This document shows, in pieces, positions 1-5,505 of a stretch of 8,344 nt of DNA; the stretch's first letter is position 1, and the number at the start of each line of letters is the position of its first letter. The stretch is from an uncultured Fenollaria sp. (GTDB taxonomy: Bacteria > Bacillota > Clostridia > Tissierellales > Peptoniphilaceae), in assembly GCF_946221515.1 (NCBI RefSeq), contig NZ_CAMJVK010000047.1, positions 1 to 8,344 of the forward strand, written 5' to 3'. The notes under the pieces are model-generated. The model was not told the DNA's origin, searched no databases, and was given only the letters and a program-made list of their open reading frames with translations. A program made the position numbers and the translations under genes.

Positions 1-36
1 GACACAAGAAGTGGAGAATATTTATCTAGAGTTTAA
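1..36 (+). CDS. efp: Elongation factor P, C-terminal end (partial)
   Basis: The first 12 codons read DTRSGEYLSRV followed by TAA at 34-36. This matches the highly conserved C-terminus of EF-P (VDTRSGEYVSRV in many bacteria), the last part of the third OB-like domain. EF-P binds between the P and E sites of the ribosome and rescues stalling at consecutive prolines. Only the tail is visible, so the call rests on 11 residues plus context: efp commonly lies just upstream of the Asp23-nusB-xseAB-ispA cluster in Clostridia. The stop codon overlaps the Shine-Dalgarno of the next gene. Confidence 0.85.
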   Translation, partial: DTRSGEYLSRV

Positions 37-48
37 GGAGGTAGAAAA

Positions 49-399
49 ATGTACGAACTATCAAAGAGAGTTTCTTATTTAAAGGGACTTGCAGAAGGCT
101 TAGGCTTGAATGAAGAAAGTAAAGAAGAAAAGATTTTAAGTGAAATCATCGACATTCTTGATGAAATGGCTGAAGTTGTTTGTGATAACGAAGTAGCTAT
201 CGAAGACTTAGAAGACTACATCTTCGAAGTTGACGAAGATCTTTCTTACTTAGAAGATGATGTTTATGGCGATGACTACGAAGATTATGATGATGACGAC
301 TACGACTACGATTTCGATGATGATTACGACTTTGATTATGATGATGATTACTTCGAATATCCAGAAGAAGATGAAGATGAGGAGGAAGACTCTAAATAG
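49..399 (+). CDS. CD1247-type small acidic protein, N-terminal domain with Asp/Tyr-rich tail
   Basis: The 116-residue protein starts at ATG 49, six bases after a perfect AAGGAGGT (35-42). Residues 1-70 (MYELSKRVSYLKGLAEGLGL onward) resemble the N-terminal helical domain of the clostridial CD1247 family, a family of unknown function usually encoded beside efp and asp23. Residues 70-116 are extremely acidic: 30 Asp/Glu and 12 Tyr/Phe among 47, with no basic residue until the final Lys. Family members as I recall them carry a C-terminal zinc ribbon with CxxC pairs after the acidic linker. None is present here, and the only Cys is Cys45. No signal peptide or membrane segment is seen, so it is probably cytoplasmic. 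A role in nucleic-acid or ribosome-associated processes is only a guess from the neighbours. Confidence 0.75.
   Translation: MYELSKRVSYLKGLAEGLGLNEESKEEKILSEIIDILDEMAEVVCDNEVAIEDLEDYIFEVDEDLSYLEDDVYGDDYEDYDDDDYDYDFDDDYDFDYDDDYFEYPEEDEDEEEDSK
289..351 (+). repeat. Imperfect GAY/TAY codon repeat within the CD1247-type gene
   Basis: The coding sequence for the acidic tail is a run of Asp and Tyr/Phe codons. The 12-mer GATGATGATTAC occurs at 316-327 and again at 340-351, giving a 24-base period, and a related GATGATGAC block starts at 289. Such tracts can change length by slippage, and each 3-base unit keeps the reading frame, so the tail length may vary between strains. Confidence 0.5.
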
Positions 400-410
400 A
401 GTAAGATATG
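381..410 (+). promoter_or_regulatory. Split ribosome binding site: Shine-Dalgarno, hairpin, then asp23 start codon
   Basis: GGAGG lies at 381-385, 22 bases upstream of the asp23 ATG at 408, which is too far for normal use. Between them, ACTCT (389-393) and AGAGT (398-402) can form a 5-bp stem with a 4-base loop. If that stem folds, the effective distance from GGAGG to ATG falls to eight bases (AAG plus AAGAT). The stop codon of the upstream gene (397-399) lies in the loop and right arm. No strong Shine-Dalgarno sits at the usual distance; only GAG at 399-401 is near. In-frame stop TAA at 402-404 excludes an earlier start. Confidence 0.5.
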
Positions 411-764
411 GAAAATAACAATATTGGAAAGATTACTATATCTGATGATGTTATAGCAACTATAGCAAGCAATGCAACTTGCGAAGTTGAACACGTTTGC
501 TCACTATCAGCAGGTATTGGATCGAACATTACTGATTTATTAGGAGTAAAGAATTTTAATAAACCAATTAAAATTGAAAGCAGTGAAGAAGGTTGTATAA
601 TAGACATATATGTTGACATCGAATACGGTGCAAAGATCGACAAGGTTGGATACGATATTCAATCAAGTGTAAAATCGGCTGTTGAAGAGATGACTGACAT
701 ACATGTTTTGCAAGTTAACGTTCATGTAAAGGGCGTTAAAGAAATACAAAAGGCTAATAAATAA
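408..764 (+). CDS. Asp23/Gls24 family envelope stress-type protein (YqhY-like)
   Basis: This 118-residue protein matches the Asp23/Gls24 family along its length. It opens with GKITISDDVIATIASNAT, contains an IDIYVDIEYGAKIDKVGYDIQ segment in two parts around residues 65-84, and ends with VHVLQVNVHVKGV-like strands near 97-111. These are the family's alternating strands and helix. Length is normal for the short YqhY subgroup, which sits next to nusB in Bacillus and Clostridia. In staphylococci Asp23 is membrane-associated through AmaP; no amaP or DUF2273 partner is present here. YqhY-type members have been linked to fatty-acid or membrane homeostasis, but no specific role can be read from the sequence. 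It is probably cotranscribed with the upstream gene (8-base gap) and is followed by a strong terminator. Confidence 0.9.
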   Translation: MENNNIGKITISDDVIATIASNATCEVEHVCSLSAGIGSNITDLLGVKNFNKPIKIESSEEGCIIDIYVDIEYGAKIDKVGYDIQSSVKSAVEEMTDIHVLQVNVHVKGVKEIQKANK

Positions 765-771
765 TTTGATT

Positions 772-801
772 AAACTCCAGTAATTGCGCTGGAGTTTTTT
801 T
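772..801 (+). terminator. Rho-independent terminator after asp23
   Basis: AAACTCCAG (772-780) pairs perfectly with CTGGAGTTT (789-797) around an 8-base loop, and a run of seven T spans 795-801. It starts 8 bases after the asp23 stop. No convincing promoter follows before nusB, so nusB-xseA-xseB-ispA may depend on partial read-through or on a promoter I could not recognise. Confidence 0.88.
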
Positions 802-810
802 AAATAAAAA

Positions 811-835
811 CTTAGGCACACAGCTGCCTTCTAAG
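811..835 (+). promoter_or_regulatory. Possible leader hairpin next to the nusB ribosome binding site
   Basis: CTTAG (811-815) is complementary to CTAAG (831-835), and GCA (816-818) to TGC (825-827), leaving a 3-base bulge. An alternative pairing is AGGCA (814-818) with TGCCT (825-829). The right arm abuts the nusB Shine-Dalgarno (GAGGG, 837-841), so folding could affect ribosome access. It is short and lacks a U-tract, so it is not a terminator. Function is unproven. Confidence 0.35.
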
Positions 836-846
836 TGAGGGATAAT

Positions 847-1254
847 ATGTCATACGACAAGACTAGATTAAATTTAATGAATGCAATATATCAATTTGAC
901 CTAAATAAATATAGCTCAGTAGAGGATTTAGATGGTTATTTTGAAGCACTTGAGATAAGTGAAGAGAATAAATTGAAGCTTAGCAATAGGCTTGAGAAAT
1001 ATATTGATAATATCGATGCCATTGATACAGAGCTTAAAAAAGCGTTTAAAGATGCAAAGCTTGAAAGGCTCTCATACATTGACAGAGCATTACTAAGACT
1101 TGCTATCTTTGAAATATATATAGAAGAAGAAATTGCTTATCAAATTATAATTAACGATATAGTAGAAATTGCAAAGAACTTCTCAGACGATAACTCATAC
1201 AAATTTATTAACGCTATACTTGGTGATTACGTAAGGAACTATTACCATGAATAA
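847..1254 (+). CDS. nusB: Transcription antitermination factor NusB
   Basis: The all-helical NusB fold is recognised over 135 residues: an N-terminal TRLNLMNAIYQFDL helix (residues 6-19), then LERLSYIDRALLRLAIFEI (72-90) and the diagnostic INDIVEIAKNFSDDNSYKFINAIL stretch (102-125, read in two parts). NusB with S10/NusE binds boxA RNA and promotes antitermination and correct folding during rRNA transcription. I chose ATG 847, five to six bases after GAGGG (837-841). A GTG at 835 would add four residues (MRDN) but overlaps the Shine-Dalgarno. The gene overlaps xseA by 8 bases, indicating translational coupling. Confidence 0.93.
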   Translation: MSYDKTRLNLMNAIYQFDLNKYSSVEDLDGYFEALEISEENKLKLSNRLEKYIDNIDAIDTELKKAFKDAKLERLSYIDRALLRLAIFEIYIEEEIAYQIIINDIVEIAKNFSDDNSYKFINAILGDYVRNYYHE

Positions 1255-2587
1255 ATTCACGGTAACGGGGCTTAACGACTACATAAAGGACGTTTTGGCG
1301 AGTGATTTTCTTTTGCAAGAGATATACGTTGAAGGGGAAGTTGCTGATTACAAGAAAAATAATTCGGGTCATTTATATTTTTTGATTAAGGATGAGAGCT
1401 CTAAGATTAAGTGCGCCTTCTATTGTTATAAGAATGAAGAAGAGATCACACTTGAGAATGGTATGAAGGTCTTTATAAAAGGAAAAATTTCGACTTATGA
1501 TCAAAACAGCACCTACCAGATCAATGTTGATTACGTTGAAGAGCTAGGCATAGGTAAGCTCAAGAGAGAGTTTAGAAAAACGCTTGAAAAGCTTGAAAAA
1601 GAAGGACTTTTTGACGAAGAATTTAAACAAGAAATACCAAAGTACCCAAGAAGACTTGGTTTAATCGCTTCATCAACGAGCGCCGGCTTTAGAGATATAG
1701 TAAAGGTGCTTAGACGAAGGACCAATATGATTGACATAGTTTTATATGATTCTTTTGTTCAAGGGGATATGGCTGTCGCTAATATTAACAGTGGACTTGA
1801 TTACTTCAACCAAAAGAATGATGTTGATCTCATTCTTATAGCTAGAGGCGGCGGTAGTTACGAAGAACTAGCTGTTTTTAACGACGAGAGCATGGCAAGA
1901 AAGATATTCGCGTCAAAGATACCAGTTATGACAGCTGTTGGTCACCAGATAGATAGCTTTATTGCAGACCTTGTAGCAGATAAGAGATGCGCAACGCCAT
2001 CAGAAGCTGCTGAAATTATATCAAAGTACTACTACGAACTACCAGATCTACTAGATCAAAGCATAATACAGATAAGTTTTTTAATGAATCACTATGTTTC
2101 AAGTGAAGAAGCTAATCTAAAGAATAAAAGAGATTTGATTAATAGCTTAAACACTAAAACCCTAATTGATAATTTTTATTCAAAGACAAATAATCTTATG
2201 ATATTAATTAAAAAAGAGATGGATAAGTACATTTATGCGAAAGAGAAAAAAGTCGATATGCTCGCTTCTAGGCTAATTTATTCATCCGTAAGTAAAAGGA
2301 TAGACGAAGCGAACAACACTATTGACAAGAGAATTACGAGTATAAATCAAGCTATGAACAATAAGCTAAGCGCTATGACAGAGGATTTACAAAAGTTTAA
2401 GCTAAGACTTACAATAAACGATATTTACAAGACTTTAAGAAGAGGTTACTTTTTGATAAGTGATTTAGATAATAAAACTATAAAAGATGCTAATAATATA
2501 AAGATAGGCACGGATATATTAATTAAGTCATACAATAGCAGTATTAAAGCTCATGTTTTGGAGGTAAATAATGACATTAAATTATGA
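1247..2587 (+). CDS. xseA: Exodeoxyribonuclease VII large subunit
   Basis: This is the catalytic subunit of ExoVII, which degrades single-stranded DNA from both ends to acid-insoluble and then short oligonucleotides in DNA repair. The 446 residues are full length. An N-terminal OB-fold (about 1-100, with VEGEVADYKKNNSGHLYFLI) binds ssDNA. The nuclease domain (about 128-260) carries YPRRLGLIASSTSAGFRD (133-150), ARGGGSYEEL (199-208) and VGHQIDSFIADLVADKR (231-247). Asp150, Arg200, His233 and Asp236 align with the residues reported as essential in the E. coli enzyme. Gln234 replaces the usual Glu of GHETD. A long helical region (about 260-390) fits the coiled coil that recruits XseB, followed by the C-terminal RRGYFLI strand region (398-404). 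AAGGA at 1233-1237 is its ribosome binding site. It overlaps nusB and xseB. Confidence 0.96.
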   Translation: MNKFTVTGLNDYIKDVLASDFLLQEIYVEGEVADYKKNNSGHLYFLIKDESSKIKCAFYCYKNEEEITLENGMKVFIKGKISTYDQNSTYQINVDYVEELGIGKLKREFRKTLEKLEKEGLFDEEFKQEIPKYPRRLGLIASSTSAGFRDIVKVLRRRTNMIDIVLYDSFVQGDMAVANINSGLDYFNQKNDVDLILIARGGGSYEELAVFNDESMARKIFASKIPVMTAVGHQIDSFIADLVADKRCATPSEAAEIISKYYYELPDLLDQSIIQISFLMNHYVSSEEANLKNKRDLINSLNTKTLIDNFYSKTNNLMILIKKEMDKYIYAKEKKVDMLASRLIYSSVSKRIDEANNTIDKRITSINQAMNNKLSAMTEDLQKFKLRLTINDIYKTLRRGYFLISDLDNKTIKDANNIKIGTDILIKSYNSSIKAHVLEVNNDIKL

Positions 2588-2876
2588 AAAAACATTAGAT
2601 AACTTAGACGATATTCTTGAGAAATTGCAAAGTCAAGAGCTAAGTTTAGATGAAAGCATAGATGAATTTGAAAAAGCAGTTAAGCTTTACAAAGAATTGA
2701 ATAAAAAATTAAGTGAAGCCAAGATGAAGATTAAAAAGATTGAGATAGATGACTTAAATTTATCAAAAGAGATTGATTATGACGTTGAAGACAATGACTT
2801 TGAAACTATAGACTCATTCAAAGACTTTGGCGAAGCGCACGACGACGAACTGGACTACGATGATGATGAATATTAA
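2571..2876 (+). CDS. xseB: Exodeoxyribonuclease VII small subunit with acidic C-terminal extension
   Basis: Residues 1-56 (MTLNYEKTLDNLDDILEKLQ onward, with ELSLDESIDEFEKAVKLYKE at 23-42) are the standard XseB helical hairpin, whose copies bind the XseA coiled coil. The remaining roughly 45 residues form an unusual acidic tail ending DDELDYDDDEY. Family members are usually about 60-85 residues long, so 101 is extended. Start ATG 2571 follows GGAGG (2560-2564) by six bases and overlaps the end of xseA by 17 bases, consistent with coupled translation and defined subunit ratios. The last codons also supply the start codons of the next gene in another frame. Confidence 0.92.
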   Translation: MTLNYEKTLDNLDDILEKLQSQELSLDESIDEFEKAVKLYKELNKKLSEAKMKIKKIEIDDLNLSKEIDYDVEDNDFETIDSFKDFGEAHDDELDYDDDEY

Positions 2877-3693
2877 TACATTCAAAGAGGCCTTTGACAA
2901 AAGGCTTCCTATGGAGCTAAAGCCTTACCTTAATGATGACGTCATCTCAGAGGCCATAGAATACGCCTCATACGATGCAGGCAAGAGGCTTAGACCCTTT
3001 ATACTATATAGCCTTGGAAATGAGCTAGAGCTCGATAAGAAGCTAATAAATGCCTTTGCGGTCGCACTTGAGTTAATTCACAATTATTCCTTAGTTCATG
3101 ACGATTTGCCAGCTATGGATAACGATGAGTATAGACGCGGTAAATTTACAGTTCATAAAAAATATGGCGAAGCAAATGCAATTTTGTGTGGCGATGCACT
3201 TTTGAATTTATCTATGGAATACTTAGCTCACAAGCTTAGAGATAATGATAATAAAAACATATTAAAAGCAATGAGCTATATGTATAGATCATCAGGCGTT
3301 AAAGGTATGATACTTGGTCAGTCAGAAGACATTCGTATGGAGAGTGGTGAGATAGGCACATATACTTATGATGAGTACAAAACTATGATACTAAATAAGA
3401 CAGGAAGACTATTCAATATAGCCTTTCTTGTGCCATGCATATTAGCTGATAAAGATGAAGAGACAATGAAAAACGTTTTAATCTTCTCAAGACTATTCGC
3501 AATGAGTTTTCAGATAAAAGATGACCTAGATGACTTAAATGAAAATAAAGAGATAGATGGCAACAATATACTTAAGTTTCATTCATTTGAAGAGGCAAAA
3601 GAGATACTTGATGAAAATCTTAAGAAGATGAAGGTGCTTCAAGCAAAGCTTAATTATGAAACAACAAAGTACTCATTAGAATTAATTAAATAA
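2860..3693 (+). CDS. ispA: Polyprenyl synthetase (farnesyl/geranylgeranyl diphosphate synthase type), divergent
   Basis: The protein belongs to the trans-isoprenyl diphosphate synthase family, which condenses IPP with allylic diphosphates for quinone, undecaprenyl and other prenyl precursors. Numbering from ATG 2860 (277 residues), it has GKRLRP (41-46), the first Asp-rich motif DDLPAMD (81-87) followed by RRGK, KTG (180-182), and the second Asp-rich motif DDLDD (221-225) after SFQIK. Deviations: GMILGQ (149-154) replaces the usual GMxGGQ, and the G-K-x-x-G-x-D and K-x-T-Y signatures after the second motif are missing; the C-terminus is short and lacks the final helix with Arg. The start is uncertain: ATG at 2860, 2863 and 2866 are consecutive, all overlap xseB, and none has a clear Shine-Dalgarno, so translation is probably coupled. 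A TTG at 2827 would give 288 residues. Function as FPP synthase is likely but not certain. Confidence 0.87.
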   Translation: MMMNINTFKEAFDKRLPMELKPYLNDDVISEAIEYASYDAGKRLRPFILYSLGNELELDKKLINAFAVALELIHNYSLVHDDLPAMDNDEYRRGKFTVHKKYGEANAILCGDALLNLSMEYLAHKLRDNDNKNILKAMSYMYRSSGVKGMILGQSEDIRMESGEIGTYTYDEYKTMILNKTGRLFNIAFLVPCILADKDEETMKNVLIFSRLFAMSFQIKDDLDDLNENKEIDGNNILKFHSFEEAKEILDENLKKMKVLQAKLNYETTKYSLELIK

Positions 3694-3704
3694 GACATAT
3701 CTAA

Positions 3705-3738
3705 AACATATTGATTTTGGAATCAGTATGTTATTTTA
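3705..3738 (+). terminator. Likely intrinsic terminator after ispA
   Basis: AACATATTGATT (3705-3716) pairs with AATCAGTATGTT (3721-3732) through 12 bp with one G-U pair and a TTGG loop, followed by ATTTTA. The stem is AT-rich and the T-run is short, so termination may be incomplete. It lies 11 bases after the ispA stop. Confidence 0.65.
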
Positions 3739-3747
3739 TGATATAAG

Positions 3748-3775
3748 TTGATTATTGCTTTAAATGTGATATAAT
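3748..3775 (+). promoter_or_regulatory. Sigma-A type promoter for the S41 peptidase gene
   Basis: TTGATT (3748-3753), a 16-base spacer and a perfect TATAAT (3770-3775) preceded by TGA (3767-3769, extended -10). Transcription would begin near 3782, about 33 bases before the start codon. This indicates that the downstream gene is a separate transcription unit. Confidence 0.75.
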
Positions 3776-3814
3776 ATTTATAGATATAAATTTGCACGGA
3801 AGGGGATATAAATC

Positions 3815-5137
3815 ATGAAGAAGAATGCTATCATATCATTTTGTCTTATTATCTTATTATTAATAGTATCAGTTTTTGCTTATAATAACTATACTAATTA
3901 TATTAATACAAGGACTAATGATATAAGAACGGTAAAATTAAAAGATTTAGATCGTAAAGATTTTATTTTGAGCAGAAAAGACTATATTGAAGATTTTAAC
4001 TTTGCTTATGATGTATTAAAGAACCATTATCCTTTTTTTGAAGTCAATAAAAAATTATATGGTGTTGATTGGCTAAATAATAAAGAGAAGTATGAAGCAT
4101 ATATTGCAGAGTCAAAAAACGATGCAGACTTTTTCAGTAGAATGAATGAAGTTTTATCTGAGCTTAACAACTTACATACTCAACTTGTTCCAAGTTATAT
4201 GGGGTTAGAATATTATATTTCTTATTATTCTAACCCGAAATGTACATGGAGACACGATATAGCTAAAATATATGAAAAAGACGATGTAAGGAGAAGGTAC
4301 AATATTAATAATGAAGCTATAGAGAATGTAATTAATCAATATATTAAGAGTGATGATGAAGTAAATAAGACTTATTCCAAAAATCTTATGACTGAGAATA
4401 TAATTAAAGATAAACTCGCTTATATCAGAATTAGTTCACTTATAGGTATGGAATACATCAATCAAGATAGAGACATTGTTATTAATTATCTGAATGAAAT
4501 CAAAGATTATCCTTTCTTGATAATCGATATAAGAGGCAATGGCGGTGGTGACAGCAGATATTGGGCTTATTTTTTACTTCCTAACATAATAGATAAAAAA
4601 TATGAAACAAAAAATTATCTTTTAATAAAATCAGGAGAATTAAATAAAAAAATCTTTGAACAATTCAATTTTAATAAAGACGTAAAAACATTTTTAGATA
4701 AGTCTTCATTTAGTCGTGATGTGAAAGATATTCTTAAAGATTTTGATGGATATTTAGCCTTTGACTCTATAATAGAGCCGAGTGAAGACTCTATTCACTA
4801 CAAAGGAAAGATTTATTTATTGGTAGATAATGGAGTTTACTCTTCGGCTGAGATGCTTGCATCATTTTGTAAAGAAACTAAATTGGCTACCTTAGTTGGA
4901 AGCAGAACTGCTGGCGACGGTATTGGCTTTGACCCAATGCAAGTAGCTTTACCTAATACTGCATTTGTTTTGAGATTTTCAAACAATATGGGTTTAACAG
5001 AGTCTGGTTCTATAAATGAATTAGATCAAACAATGCCTGATATTATTGTTCAAGAGAGTGAAGAGGACAAGACAGGCTATCTAGAAAATCAAAAGATTAT
5101 AAAAGCAGTTATGAGAGATGCTGGCCTTAGTAAATAG
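3815..5137 (+). CDS. Membrane-anchored S41 family peptidase homologue
   Basis: The 440-residue protein has a positively charged N-terminus and one hydrophobic segment (about 5-22) without a lipobox Cys, so it is probably a signal-anchored extracytoplasmic protein. Residues 55-135 form a helical N-terminal region ending in LSELNNLHTQLVP (114-126, His121), like the D-x-H-T region of tricorn/IRBP-type S41 peptidases. The S41 core includes LAYIRISSL (201-209), IDIRGNGGG (237-245), YLLVDNGVYSSAEMLASF (334-351) and GSRTAGDG (362-369). By alignment to E. coli Tsp, Ser343 is the expected nucleophile, but the position of the catalytic Lys is Asp368. It therefore fits the Ser-His type better than the CtpA Ser-Lys type. 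No PDZ domain is evident. It starts at ATG 3815, nine bases after AAGGGG (3800-3805), and has its own promoter. Substrate is unknown. Confidence 0.85.
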   Translation: MKKNAIISFCLIILLLIVSVFAYNNYTNYINTRTNDIRTVKLKDLDRKDFILSRKDYIEDFNFAYDVLKNHYPFFEVNKKLYGVDWLNNKEKYEAYIAESKNDADFFSRMNEVLSELNNLHTQLVPSYMGLEYYISYYSNPKCTWRHDIAKIYEKDDVRRRYNINNEAIENVINQYIKSDDEVNKTYSKNLMTENIIKDKLAYIRISSLIGMEYINQDRDIVINYLNEIKDYPFLIIDIRGNGGGDSRYWAYFLLPNIIDKKYETKNYLLIKSGELNKKIFEQFNFNKDVKTFLDKSSFSRDVKDILKDFDGYLAFDSIIEPSEDSIHYKGKIYLLVDNGVYSSAEMLASFCKETKLATLVGSRTAGDGIGFDPMQVALPNTAFVLRFSNNMGLTESGSINELDQTMPDIIVQESEEDKTGYLENQKIIKAVMRDAGLSK

Positions 5138-5184
5138 ATATTGAATTTAAAAATATCTAATAAAGAAAAAAATATTATATTTTT
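5135..5184 (+). terminator. Weak hairpins after the S41 gene, possible terminator
   Basis: TAGATATT (5135-5142, including the stop codon) pairs with AATATCTA (5152-5159) around a 9-base loop but has no T-run. A second, purely AT stem AAAAATA (5168-5174) with TATTTTT (5178-5184) follows, and its right arm provides five T. Either could end transcription weakly in both directions. The base composition is so AT-rich that chance pairing is a real alternative. Confidence 0.35.
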
Positions 5185-5195
5185 ATAAAAAATAC

Positions 5196-5224
5196 TTGAA
5201 ATATGAACACTTATATGATATAAT
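5196..5224 (+). promoter_or_regulatory. Strong sigma-A promoter for rpmE
   Basis: TTGAAA (5196-5201), an optimal 17-base spacer and TATAAT (5219-5224) with an extended -10 TGA at 5216-5218. The expected start site is near 5231, giving a leader of about 27 bases before rpmE. The quality of the match fits a highly expressed ribosomal protein gene. Confidence 0.85.
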
Positions 5225-5257
5225 TTAGTGGTTAATGAGGTAAGAGAGGTGAAATAA

Positions 5258-5464
5258 ATGAAAAAAGACATACATCCAGAATTTAAAGAAGTAACTGTAA
5301 CATGCGCATGTGGTAACACTTTCGTTACAGGCTCAACAAGAGATGAGTTAAAAGTAGAAGTTTGCTCTGAATGTCACCCATTCTTTACAGGTAAACAAAA
5401 ATTTACTGAACGTGGTGGCCGTGTAGAGAAATTCAAGAAGAGATACAAAAAAGACGAAAATTAG
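5258..5464 (+). CDS. rpmE: 50S ribosomal protein L31 (bL31), zinc-binding form
   Basis: The 68-residue protein begins MKKDIHPEFKEVTVTCACGN and has the four zinc ligands of the C+ type: Cys16, Cys18, Cys36 and Cys39, within TCACG and EVCSECHPFFTGKQK. It ends in a basic tail. bL31 bridges the large and small subunits near the central protuberance. The Cys-containing form can serve as a zinc store; no Zur-like site is evident in the short leader. The start at ATG 5258 follows AGAGGTGA (5245-5252). It is transcribed from the promoter just upstream, and its stop codon lies inside the following terminator. Confidence 0.98.
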   Translation: MKKDIHPEFKEVTVTCACGNTFVTGSTRDELKVEVCSECHPFFTGKQKFTERGGRVEKFKKRYKKDEN

Positions 5465-5487
5465 CAGACTTTTTTCTGCTAATTTTT
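5457..5487 (+). terminator. Rho-independent terminator overlapping the rpmE stop codon
   Basis: AAAATTAGCAGA (5457-5468) pairs perfectly with TCTGCTAATTTT (5475-5486) around a 6-base loop, with a T-run ending at 5487. The left arm contains the last rpmE codons and its TAG (5462-5464). No promoter is visible between it and the next start codon 18 bases later, so the downstream genes probably rely on read-through. Confidence 0.85.
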
Positions 5488-5505
5488 CATTATATAGGTG
5501 AAAAA

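Noticed and set aside
392..643. Open frame on the minus strand opposite asp23
   Set aside because: It has no ribosome binding site or recognisable domain, and lies entirely over a well-supported conserved gene; its hydrophobic residues come from the reverse complement of acidic codons.
835..846. GTG start for nusB at 835
   Set aside because: The GTG overlaps the only Shine-Dalgarno-like sequence, and ATG 847 is correctly spaced and matches the family's N-terminus.
2827..2859. TTG start for ispA at 2827
   Set aside because: The added residues (MAKRTTTNWTT) are a frame-shifted reading of the XseB acidic tail with no homology, and there is no Shine-Dalgarno upstream; coupled ATG starts fit better, though this is not fully settled.
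3738..3750. Second -10-like element TGATATAAG at 3739-3747
   Set aside because: It lacks a -35 at proper spacing and lies against the ispA terminator; the promoter at 3748-3775 is much better.
5089..5319. Minus-strand open frame across the S41 end, rpmE promoter and rpmE start
   Set aside because: It spans a strong + strand promoter and a conserved ribosomal protein gene, with a low-complexity translation and no family resemblance.
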